The notes under the pieces were generated by a model that was given only the letters and a program-made list of their open reading frames with translations, was not told the DNA's origin and did no database searches. 64,000 nt of DNA, from positions 1 through 64,000 of the forward strand of contig JASANE010000108.1 of NCBI GenBank assembly GCA_030248225.1. The letters are read 5' to 3'. The translations under genes were made by a program, and so were the position numbers. This DNA is from Trileptium ribeirensis. Taxonomy: Eukaryota; Nematoda; Enoplea; Enoplida; Thoracostomopsidae. Shown here in pieces: positions 13,364 to 23,826 of the stretch (positions within the stretch are counted from its first letter, which is position 1; each line of letters begins with the position of its first letter).

Positions 13364-13871
13364 TGCGGCGTTCACGTTATAATGTCCCCAACGTTTGGAA
13401 CCTATGTACCCCACACAGTGTCAGACACACTGTTGACAACAGGGTGTCTTAGACACCCCCATGTTTTTAATAAATTTTTCAACGGTAGCTAGTTACGCGT
13501 ATTACCGCTTACCGACAGTGTCAGGCACACCGTGTCTTCTGGCAGTTTTATTGACAGTGTTCGGAATTATTTGAGCAATGTTCATATGGGCTAGATACAA
13601 ATATGGAGAATTTAGGAAAAACTCCACAGGACAGTTGACTAATAAACCGCATTATCTACAGACGGTGTCCGTGATAGTTAATTCGCGCCAAATCGGTAGC
13701 TAAGGGTGTGTACGACACTGTCTAGAAAAAATATAGTAGCTAAGGGTGTATCGTACACCCTCGGCATTTGATATACAGTATGGGTGTCACCCTGACTGTC
13801 TATACGGTAGGGTCGCGACTACAGGGGTCAAAAGTTCCAAACAGCGGGAACATTATAACGTGAACGCCGCA
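13364..13871. mobile_element. PIF/Harbinger-like MITE A
   Basis: Terminal inverted repeats start TGCGGCGTTCACGTTATAAT on both sides and continue through TGTTCCC/TGTCCCC to GTTTGGAAC (about 40 bp). The element is flanked by TTA at 13361-13363 and 13872-13874, the 3-bp TWA target typical of the PIF/Harbinger superfamily. The interior contains short palindromes built on AGGGTGTNNTACACCC- and CAGTGTCAGACACACTG-type words. It has no transposase. Confidence 0.8.
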
Positions 13872-13874
13872 TTA

Positions 13875-14258
13875 TGTAGCGTCCACAGTAAAGTTGTGTG
13901 CACTCACTGCACATTGTAGCACGTATGAGCATGCTCATTGCTACAAAACATTTTCGAAACATGTAGCAATAGTTCTTATTGTTGTTAGATACTTAGGGCA
14001 ATAGTTGTGCCACTTGATTTTCGAAGAAACGAAGTTGGTTGTTGCTACAATAGGTTTTGTAGAACCGTTGGTATTGTTACGTCATTTTAATTGTAGTACT
14101 AATCGTGAATATTGCTACAAATTTCGTGCAATAAAGAAGGTGACGCTACAATTTTTGTAGCTATAAGCATTATTATTGCCACAAATTATGTATGTATAAA
14201 CATGACAATACATGTTACAATGTGCAGTGACGGCACATATTTATCTGTGATCGCTGCA
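13875..14258. mobile_element. PIF/Harbinger-like MITE B
   Basis: The left end TGTAGCGTCCACAG and right end (reverse complement) TGCAGCGATCACAG continue through TCACTGCACATTGTA in both arms, about 55 bp of TIR. The flanks are TTA (13872-13874, shared with MITE A, and 14259-14261). The interior is a run of hairpins made of ATTGCTACAA and TTGTAGCAAT words. Termini resemble MITE A (TGYRGCG..CAC), so the same transposase could have mobilised both. Confidence 0.75.
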
Positions 14259-14604
14259 TTACGTGCTACACTCTGTTGACGAGAAGAACTCGAATAGCGT
14301 CTAAATTAGTGCTGTAAAATTCCCAACAACTAGTTGTTTTCTTGCTGGGACATAAATGAAAATACAAAATTTTTAGACAGTAAAAATTTTCCTCAGCCTT
14401 TTTTGCTCACACCTTTATTACGATATCTTTATTTCACAACATTTAATAAACGTTTAAGTGCTTAGGATCATTGAGGTAATTAATATATGATGTTTTATAC
14501 CTTTTAGCTTAAGCTTATTTATGCATAGAATATATTTTGCCACTCTGTACAACATTCTGTCATCATATTTACTCAGATTAACTATCTGTACCTAATGTTG
14601 TTAA

Positions 14605-15909
14605 ATGGCGTTAGTATGGTCCGGAGTGCCGGCCATAATATCGAATTCTGCTTATGTATTGCGAAGTTCATTAAACATTACTGTTTCACGAATACAGCAT
14701 ATTTCGTCAGTAAAATCGCGTCCAAAGGCAGGTAATAGAACCGCATATTCCTCCAAACAAACATTATTATCATTTGATGAATTTATACTCCGATTTGTAA
14801 CCGATACATTGACAATGGGCTTACAGGAATCCGTTCTTAATCGTATACGGACGAAAAGATCGGTTGAATCTAGCAACAAAAAATCTCATGACCTAAGCAG
14901 CGATTGTGTCAATAGTTATGCTAACCAAACCGCGAATAAATTGATATCGTTAGCAATAAACGATAGCCGTATTCTGGCTCAATGCGTGATAACTAACCAG
15001 AAGATGGACAACTGGCAGGACAAGTATAAGGTGGGCCACAGGACTAAACCTCAGTTTCCATGGGACCAAACACAACCAAGAATCTCATTGCTACACAGTA
15101 ACGTCACAAATTCGAAACTTGATAGTATAAAAGGAGCAGAAACACTGGCCGAAAATTATTGCAATAATATTTGTAACAAGAACCAATGCCATAGGTTCAA
15201 TGTAACGTGCCGACAACATCAATTTACACGCTATACTAACCACAACGTCGGGTTAACGACCAACAACCATCGAATCGACCATTTGTCAAGCTTCAATAGC
15301 CTAAGACACGGAGTGTCTGTTTTCACCGAGGACAGCCTTACGCTTGAACCATTGGGCGATGCCAATTTTTCTAACAGTACGAAATCAGAGCAGATACCTT
15401 CTAAGCATGGCGTGGAATATATAGACAGAATGAACCCGACTCATAATATTTCTAATAACGTAATAAATAGCTATGTAAACACACTTGTCGATTCACAGTT
15501 TAACCAGTTTCTTGTTCAACAACATTATTCTAATTCCTCAGAAGGAAATAATTTTTCAAATTTCGACATTTGTAACACAGTGATTAGAACACCTGACTCT
15601 GCGGTTCTTCGTGCGTGGGCAAGCGCTCTCACTACTGTCGTATTTGCTGAAATCTTTGTTATGTCGAACAAGAATGACGTGTCAAATATTTACTACTCAA
15701 ATGCTAGGCTATATGGTGGTAGGCAAAACGTGGCCGCTATGCAGAGACAACCGGCGTGTTGTATTTGGTATGCAAGCAGCGTTGTACGATCGGTATTCGA
15801 CGAAATTGGTTTATATAGAAAATCTGAACTAGATCACCGCGAATGGACTGGAAACGTCGAATCGTTGAACAAATGCGCATTGTCTCTTTCAAAGATGATT
15901 TTGACTCAA
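14605..15909 (+). CDS. Large exon or gene fragment, AKAP-like helices (tentative)
   Basis: This is the longest host-type reading frame in the window: 436 codons including the final GTA-TGA, which may instead be a splice donor (CAA|GTATGA at 15910). It is rich in N, S and T with no transmembrane segment or known domain. Several amphipathic helices recur: residues 58-74 (DEFILRFVTDTLTMGLQ), 103-119 (NSYANQTANKLISLAIN), 288-303 (NSYVNTLVDSQFNQFL) and 336-351 (RAWASALTTVVFAEIF). They share a Y/W-A/V-x-x-L/T spacing like PKA RII-binding helices of A-kinase anchoring proteins. ATG at 14605 directly follows an in-frame TAA, so the start may be real, or the exon may begin at a nearby weak AG. The same frame stays open beyond 15915 except for two TGAs. 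AKAP assignment is a guess; coding status is more likely than not. Confidence 0.5.
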
Positions 15910-15915
15910 GTATGA

Positions 15916-16251
15916 TCTTTCAGTTTTATTATTTCACAAGACCACTTTAGAAACTGATTTTGTCACAATCATAATGATGTGACATCGTTTTCTATTTTGT
16001 TGGGATGTGAAGTCAGGGTCATAGCCAAGGACGGGTTCCTATCGGTGTCCCTACACGCTTCATCTGTCGATGCCCCTGTCAAAGGTGACAGAACGGGAAG
16101 CACACATTTATGTGCAACAGGTGCGTTAAGCTGTGTCCCACGTAACAAACCCAGTGCGCCCATGGAGAATGTTCTGGCTACAACCTGCGTGCAATACACG
16201 CTTAGCTACATTGCTCTGTCCCAAGCTCACAATGTCTGTATATTGAAGTAA
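15916..16251 (+). other. In-frame continuation of the 14605 frame, broken by two TGAs
   Basis: After the TGA at 15913-15915 the same frame is open again to 16251, apart from one further TGA at 15955-15957. The second part translates to about 90 residues of ordinary composition up to TAA. This could be intron or 3' flank, or a coding block eroded by two nonsense mutations. Acceptor candidates inside it (for example AAG before 16030, which keeps phase) are weak. Confidence 0.3.
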
Positions 16252-16677
16252 TTTAAACCCTAACGCTGGTGTCCGCTTACTGATTATAAGTGACGTCGGG
16301 CCAACATCTCTGGAACCATATTTAGGGCGAAACAGACATTTAAGCAAGACTGACCGGTTTAGATCGTACTCTCCGACAGAGGCGTTTCTAGTAAGTATTA
16401 ATTCTGGTGTAGTCTTTATACTACTGCGACATATATGCCTCTCGGAGAAAGATATATGGTTAGAGCTAAAACTAAAACACTGTATAACTGCACTTTCAGA
16501 CAACGCAACTTGTTCCTCTATATTATACAATAAACTCAAACTAATGTCATTAATTCAATCAGGAAATGCGACCAGTTATGCCAGAAATACAGGCTTGCAG
16601 ACTGAATATGCTTTGGCTCAGAGTCCAGTAGTATTAATCTATACATACGATATCATGAACATTGCTTATTTGCACAG
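16247..16677 (+). CDS. Candidate exon downstream of the 14605 reading frame
   Basis: About 143 codons are open with no ATG near the beginning, in a different frame from the preceding block. The stretch ends at CACAG|GTGATA, a good donor-like site just before a TGA. Possible acceptors are the AAG at 16246-16248 or ATAAG near 16287. The peptide includes DVGPTSLEPYLGRN, SPTEAFLVSINSG and SGNATSYARNTGLQTEYALA; the last has a Y-A element like the helices of the upstream exon. It may be the next exon after a very short intron, or the product of a frameshift in a decaying gene. A 137-codon ORF on the opposite strand overlaps it and is probably its shadow. Confidence 0.35.
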
Positions 16678-17333
16678 GTGATAAATCGAAAACAAACGCA
16701 AGAATAAACGTAATTAACATCTTTATGTGATTATCATACCTTTTATTACAACATGTCATTGCTGTCCTGGAACAGTAAAAACATTATGAAAGCTGTTTAG
16801 CTTGACGTATGAAGCTGTCGTTTTCGCAAATTCAAGCGAGAACCAGTGTTAGCTTTATTTGGGGGCCAGGTCAGCTTTAGCGATATTCCTCAATTCGTTG
16901 CGGTTTGCTAAACACTGAAGACAACAGTTTTATCTCTCGCAAGTCTGGAATGATGGATGGGATTTTGGCAGTACTTGTCGTAGCTGTTACACACTGTCAC
17001 CAAATTTTTTTCTGCACATGCCGCTCCTTAGGTTTTTACAAACTTTACGCTCCGTCTTCATAACACTATTGCAATGTTTTCCATGAAATTTACGTCCCTT
17101 AGCAATGTCCAAAATATTCAGTCACATGTGAACCTGAATTTCCATGTTTACGAGAGCAAACATATGATGTTCTTCGTTTTCCAACTCTTTGGTGGGTGAA
17201 ATTTCTGGCTTGAGATGTTGCGGTTTATAGCATTTTAATACAAAATACAAGTTTTTGTGTCCGCTATGTCTAGTATATTGTTCCAGACTGCGGACCCTGT
17301 GATCTCTACATGTTATATCGTTAGAAAAGCAGC
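16678..17333. other. No gene recognised (possible intron)
   Basis: There are no open frames of note and no repeats. If the exon ending at 16677 is real, this is intron sequence. Confidence 0.4.
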
Positions 17334-17473
17334 TTTAGGGCGGTGAGTTCGTGGGACGGGAGCTCCAACTTACGCTCAGGCTTTAGTCTAAGCGTAAGAT
17401 GAAAAGATTAGGCTTAGATTTAGGCTTGGTGTATGAAAAACGGCTTAAGTTTTAATTAACTCCCGCCCTTTAA
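17334..17473. mobile_element. Short MITE with GGGCGG termini
   Basis: TTTAGGGCGGTGAGTT on the left and AACTCCCGCCCTTTAA on the right form 16-bp inverted repeats around ~110 bp. The interior contains a hairpin (CTTACGCT...AGCGTAAG) and repeated TTAGGCTTAG words. Related sequence occurs near 10770-10850 and, on the opposite strand, at about 22893-22980. No target duplication is certain. Confidence 0.5.
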
Positions 17474-20400
17474 CATTATATTAACACGCATCGTCATGTG
17501 TCAATATCACATTGTAATATGTGTTGTGTAATGTGTGTCATTTTGGTTACCAGATTCATTCCGAATTTACATATTTTGTAGAAATATGTAACATTCGAAC
17601 TTTTTGTTTTGCATGCTCTACTGTAATTGTGACATACTGATTGTCTTTCATTGCGTTGATAGTTTTCGGTATTAAATCGGTTTATATTAACCCTTTAACG
17701 CCCACCGTCCTCAAATCAGATCAACGCACAATTTGAATCGTTGATTGAGATGAGTTTGATGTATAAAGTCCACTTACACTTTCGTCAGCTTTGCGAGCTT
17801 CCTTAACGAACCAAGCAAAAGTTCTTACATTCGCTAGATCTGAATTTATAGATGCTTTATTGTGACGTAACCCATGCATCAAAGCCAGTTTTTAGCCCAC
17901 AAATCAACAAGTAAAAAACAGTACCTTATCTGGTGGATTTCGTGTTCATACGTTTGTTCTGAATAAGTAACATTTATCGAAGCTGGGTCGTCGCACAGTG
18001 ATAAATACGAAGCGGCTAACTCTTTTGTATTCATCATCTCTACCATAAAGTGTGCTATAACTGCCTCAATTACGACGTCAGCTTTGCTTGCACTGCGGAA
18101 TTTTCTCCAAATTCGTGCGCTAACATGTTATGATTTGAGTTGCACATTTCATCACAAGCAATATTTTATAAATGTCTCATCAAAAGAGACATATTACAAT
18201 CAAAGCCTAGTCTTAATATTTTATAAAGACCACATGTCACATATTTGGCTACTTCAGAATGGCCAACTACACACGGCCAGAATAATATGTGGCTGATGAA
18301 TTAAACCATGAGCCAGAATCCTGTATTTTCAGACATTCTCATTGTAACATTCTCTATCTTCAGACATTTTCAGACATACCAACAAACGGAGAGGCAGCAG
18401 TCTCCGAAAGTCAGCTTTTCTCCTTTTCTTAAGATATTGACAGTGATTTCTCCGAACGATAGTGGTTATTTTGCTTGACGCGGCTTGCAGTTTTAATATT
18501 CTATTTTATCCCATTCACATTTTATTACTTTTCGCGGTAGTGAATGTTTGGTGACAAAATTTATATTACTTATATATATATGAAACCGCATTAGCGTTTC
18601 ATAACGATGGTTGGTTTGTTTGTACGAGTGTAAGCTGCAGCGTCACGCCAAGTTGTAAACTAAGATAAGCACTAACATGCTGATATCGCAAAATGTGGAA
18701 AGTAGTAAGCTATTATATTATATTGTTCGACATTATAACGAGCAAAATTTTAGTTTGGCGAGACGATAAACTATGTGTGTAATTTAAGTATATACAGCTT
18801 ATAATTTGGTTAAACTGAAAGCAAATTAATAGAGACAATTTGGATTTGTCCGGCACAGGTTTAAATTCTTAATTTAATAAGTTGTCTAATATCTTATGCA
18901 ATCCTATATCCAGTGTACAATATGTATATAGTTTTTTTAATTTGTGAACATCTCACATATTTTACCTTCAAGCAATTATAATGCTGAACAGATAATTCTA
19001 AACTTAATATAGCAATTAAAGTTGTGAGGCCTTTACAATAATATAAATAAATATACGTAGGTGACACTGTCGTGACACTGCGGTTTACACAGAACCGTAG
19101 CCGCAAAATATCGTCGTAGTGTAGCAGGCGACTATGCTTGGTAGTCTCAAATAACAGTCGTTCTAAGTTTATGCAATAACTCTCAACTGCACCTTGCCAT
19201 GCGAGCAGATGAATTATTGCTTCAAATTCAGCGACGTTCATGTTGCTATACTTTGGTGGATTCGCCTCAGTCTAATAACAATTATCTAAAATTGAACAAC
19301 TATTGACGATCGGGCGACACTTAACTCCTTTATATAGCTTTGTATATATAAGAACTTAATCAATAAAGCAAGATAAAGCTAAATATCATTAAAATTTGTG
19401 TCTGATGAAGCATTATATTCTAGTTTCGTTAGATTTCAGTTGATTCATTATCCAGTTCGTCAGAATAAAGATTGCCTCAGAAAACCTTTTTTCATGAATT
19501 TACAGAATTTACCTATCGGGACACGACATTCAGCTATCAACTAAAAATGTTCATGAAGATAAGCCCAGCTGATATGCTGGAGAAAATTATGTGATATCTT
19601 GCAAAATCAAATAAGTAAACTTTATAATAATATTGTAACATAATTTTAGAAGTTCCACGTCTTTAACGAATAGCATTTAAGATAATTGCTCGTAAGATTC
19701 AGAATCTATTTAACGCTGGTTTTATGTTGTTTTAAGAAAACTAAAGCCGTCTTGCGAGGAATTGCATTGTAATTTTGTACATTGTCTGTAATTTGTCTTT
19801 GGTGAATAGCTTAACTTTAGTAATCGTAAGAAATACGATTGCAGAAAAAATCAACAATAGACACTTGTATATGTTCTCATTGTTGTAATGCGGAAGCTGG
19901 AATACGATATGAACATATATAGCAAAAACCAATCCTTGAAATTGAAATGGCACAGTTTAAGTTTACGCTGAGTTTTATTGAGTCAAATTAAACTGATTTC
20001 CAAAGGAATTACATAATTATTGGAAACTTAAAGTGAATTCAGTCAGGCAATTATCCATACTGACACGATTTTAACTGACGTGACACTAAATTTAAACACT
20101 TAGTGCACATCATTTACCTTTATCAGAACTCAAAACTTAACTTTAACTGATCTCAGAAAGCACATTTTCCTTCAAGCCATTAGATATTTTTCAAGTCAAT
20201 TTGAATTCCAGTTTGTTAAATCGAGTGAATTTGGTTTCTATTTAGGATTTTACCATATCTATGCAGGGATTTTATAGTAGTTTCCCAAAATTTCAACAAT
20301 AATAGGTATTCAGAGCCCGCAGAGACAGGAGATAGGATAGGAACAAATCGGTGTCCAAACCAAGAAATCGCATATGTTTGGTACATGAATTGCACGATCA

Positions 20401-21825
20401 AACACATAGTACACAGACGTTTTTCAGCCATTCTGAATAACCGATTTTAAAATTCAGGCAAGCGAAGCGATTGTACACTGATATTTGCTCATGATTTATC
20501 TGTCAGATTATATTAATACATATAACTTACTACTGGGTTTCGGTTGACGGATTTTCCCAATTTTTCTTACCTTAAAAATTGTGGCTCAAGTTGCAATGAT
20601 TTTTGCCCAAAATCTCAGAAAAGTTACGGCGATATATAAATAAGGCCATGTTCTGCACCGTAACGTTTTGAGATTTAATGATTCCTATAGCCACCGGACC
20701 ACATAATTAATATCTATGAGTCCAAGTAATTTCGTAAGAGTTATAACATCAAAACTAACGTTAACCGTGTTGATTAGATTTTTAGGGGTACAGTCGACTG
20801 GATTATTGAATTTGATCTCCAAAGCAACCAGATGTAGGCAACTTATATTTAAATAAAAAATGGTAATGTTTGATAAACTTGTATGTTTATGAGGTTACGC
20901 ACAGTGACTAATGTTTGTGCACCTGTAGCTGCCATATCGTTTGCGCAAATATTTCGTTACCGGTGTACCTAAAACAATTTGCTCTTCATAGTAAAATATG
21001 TTCAGCGACTGCGTGTATGTTACTGATTTTGTCAGAAAGTAAAAAGCTTTGACTGAAATAGCGTCTGAGGGAAAGAATATTATGATGTTACTAAGACTAC
21101 GACCATTATCTGTGCTGGCTTGACGCAAACTAATTTGACTGTTGCTTTGTTTCAGTGGTGTATGAGGTGGCAAAATGACGTGCCTCCCTGAGGCTTTTAA
21201 CACAACCCTCCGCGCCGAAGGCTCGTGGAAAATTTTGAACAATTTGCCAAAAATCGGGGTAAATTCAGCAAAAAATAGGCACAAATAATCCAAACTTGAG
21301 GAAAATTTTAGCAAAATAGGGGTAAGTTATATCATGGCAAGCTAGTACAAATATAAAATTTTCGCAAGTACTGTTGTAATTTACCAACACAACCGAAGAT
21401 AAGAATGGATTTTAGCCAAAAATTATGCTCTTCAAACACTGCTCTTGCTGGGCGAAGATAGATATAAACGAATACAGCTGAATACATAAACATACAAGCG
21501 CATCAAAACAAAGCCAGAACGGACAACTCGTTACGTCCTCGATGGTATCTGTTACTATAAAGTTCTGGGACCGTTAACTCCAGTGATTTCGATGGTTTGC
21601 TGATGTACAACCAAAGTTATTTAGCAGATGGCAAACATATGTGTCACTAATCTAGCTAACTGACATCTGTTATGAGGCTTTAAATGGCTAACGAATTTTC
21701 GCGAACGCAATTTGGAACACTGTCATAATGTCCGCTTAAAAATATAACGCACCGTAAATCCATAGCGCTACAACATACGTAATATTAATTCAACATATGT
21801 CAATTTCCTTTTTGCCTTTTCGAAG
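17474..21825. other. No confident gene
   Basis: AT-rich sequence with short ORFs only. A degenerate AAAATTTTG...GCCAAAAATCGGGG...CAGCAAAAAA core at 21215-21330, beside a GC-rich patch, resembles repeats near 7600, 32745 and 44540. The last 25 bases form a strong polypyrimidine tract leading to the exon candidate at 21826. Confidence 0.4.
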
Positions 21826-21923
21826 AGCAATGGTCTATGATTTCGCTGTTAAAGTTTTTATCACAGACCTAGGATGTAAACGGCAGCAAATTGTTATTAC
21901 ACTTGGTACAAGTGTATCAAGCG
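21826..21923 (+). CDS. Small candidate exon
   Basis: A strong polypyrimidine tract and acceptor (TTTCCTTTTTGCCTTTTCGAAG) precede an open stretch encoding AMVYDFAVKVFITDLG and about 16 further residues, followed by a donor-like site GCG|GTAAAT at 21924. The VYDFAVKVFITD segment is amphipathic and similar in pattern to the helices of the 14605 exon. With this acceptor the phase is compatible with the exon ending at 16677 upstream and the one starting at 34474 downstream, but 98 bp is little evidence. The open frame extends past the donor into low-complexity YTYKC/HTYIHLH sequence that does not look coding. Confidence 0.25.
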
Positions 21924-23414
21924 GTAAATCATCGAATTGTCGAATAAAAGCAACTGTTAAACTTTGCGTAATATACTTCCACAGAAGTAGAATTAACGGT
22001 TGTAAATATTATACTCAATTTACTTATACTTATAAATGTAATTTGTTTCATACATACATACACCTACATACATTACAGAAACACTTGTGTATTTATTCAT
22101 AAGTATAATTTCAGTAATCTTATTAATTGAAGAAAAAACTACAAAGGTTATCTGCGGAATTACAAACAATACAGTAAATTGAGTGACCGTAGATGTTTTG
22201 ACATTATTGGTAATACAAGTTCACCCGTGTGTGTTATATGAATATTTATGCAAACGATAGCGCTAATTTTATCACTAAAATGTGTTACATTTCTTTTCCA
22301 CAATTTAATTTAGGTACGTAAATTTTTATATGTAAATACATAAACATTTATTAAATCGCCTGACATATTGAAAATTTAGAAAATCCGCAAAGATTTAGGC
22401 GTCAATCCAATCAAAAATAAGCAACATTCTAACATGTGTAGCTCACTATCTGTTTAAATCACTTACTTTCGTCAATACTGAGTACAATTTTATTGTTTGT
22501 TAAGTCGTTTTTACTATTTCGCTGTTTTATTAACAGTTAATCATGTCGCTCGTTTTGAGTCTATTACACCGTTGCAAAGGCAGTCTTAAACATGCCACGA
22601 TATAGTTTTATAAAAAGAAACAAGAGTACCTATATATAACCTGTAATAAAGACCAGAATTTCACCACTCGCTTTCTTTATATATAAGCACTTCGTTAGCT
22701 GGGCTGATGTGCAGTGGGTTTAAATTTCGAAATTCTAGACCCACCAAACAATTCTTTATTCGGCGTGACGAGCTGAATACGTTTGGTGTTCATAGATAAG
22801 ATAACTTATTATTTGGCAATACAAAGTTAACCGTCCAATTCAAGCTAACGTGCTTAGGCTATATGCACGTTGTGCCGATCTAGATGTACTAACCGTAAAA
22901 AAGAGCCCTAGCCTAACGCCATATATATCAGCTACATATCAAAGCCTAAAACTAAATCTGAGGCTGCCGCCCCAAAACATCACACTAATTTTAACTTTTT
23001 AAGGACCTGAACAAGACTAATGTGCAGAAAAGCTAAAGTATTATTTGCGAAGGCGTATTGAATTCATATTTGAATGTTCATAGGGTTAACAATCACAATC
23101 GAGTAAACAAACTGCCACAATGTCAACAATTTATTTATATTAAAACATTCGCACGTTTACTATAAAATCTTTATGAAGCCGTATTTCACTGTGATTGGTC
23201 AACGTAGTCATGAAAACGGCAATCGTTTTGACATGGTGATATCACGAAATAAAATCGCAAAACAATTATCAAAGAACTGTGTTTGCACATCTTTGTTGAA
23301 TCACTGAAAATTGTGCCAATCAAACAAGTTAATGCGATTTTACTAACTAAAGCATGGCCCGTATAACGGTTCAGTGCCATGCCAATGTTGTAGGTAGCTA
23401 CACCAATTTCTGTA
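21924..23414. other. No gene recognised
   Basis: AT-rich. It contains a minus-orientation relative of the 17334 element at about 22893-22980 (AGCCCTAGCCTAACGCC ... AAGCCTAAAACTAAATC) and a near-palindrome at 22717-22748 (GTGGGT...ATTTCGAAAT...ACCCAC). Nothing coding was recognised. Confidence 0.4.
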
Positions 23415-23826
23415 TTGTGCAAGCGTAAAATATTTTACACACGAAAACTTGACAACGCTGCCGTTGCCACTTTATTACATGGAATGACTTGATGATTTAC
23501 AGTTCTATAGATTAGAATCGGTTACACCGTTTATATTTGGTCTTTCAAATATTTGTGCAAGCGTAAAATATTGTACACACGAAAATTTAACAACGTTGCG
23601 GTTGCCACTTTGTAACATGGAATGACTTGATGATTTACAGTTCTATAGATTAGAATCGGTTACACCATTTATGTTTGGTCTATAATATATTTGTGCAAGC
23701 GTAAGATATTTTACACACGAAAACTTAACAACGTTGCCGTTGCCACTTTATAACATGGAATCACTTGATGATTTACAGTTCTACAGATTAGGATCGGTTA
23801 CACCGTTTATATTTGGTCTATAACAG
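23415..23826. repeat. Tandem repeat, 3 x 138 bp
   Basis: Units start at 23415, 23553 and 23691 with TTGTGCAAGCGTAARATATT and contain the shared words TTGCCACTTT, GATGATTTACAGTTCT and ATCGGTTACACC. The spacing is exactly 138 bp twice, with only a few substitutions per unit, so this is a young or conserved tandem duplication. I see no coding potential and no hairpin within the unit. Confidence 0.9.

Noticed and set aside
16126..16539. 137-codon minus ORF
   Set aside because: Overlaps the plus-strand candidate exon ending at a donor-like site; composition on plus is at least as good. Kept as a probable shadow, though it cannot be excluded.
18293..18299. Hammerhead-core-like CTGATGA
   Set aside because: No stem II, no downstream GAAA with matching helices.
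23415..23826. CRISPR-like array
   Set aside because: Units are full 138 bp tandem copies without unique spacers, in a eukaryotic context.
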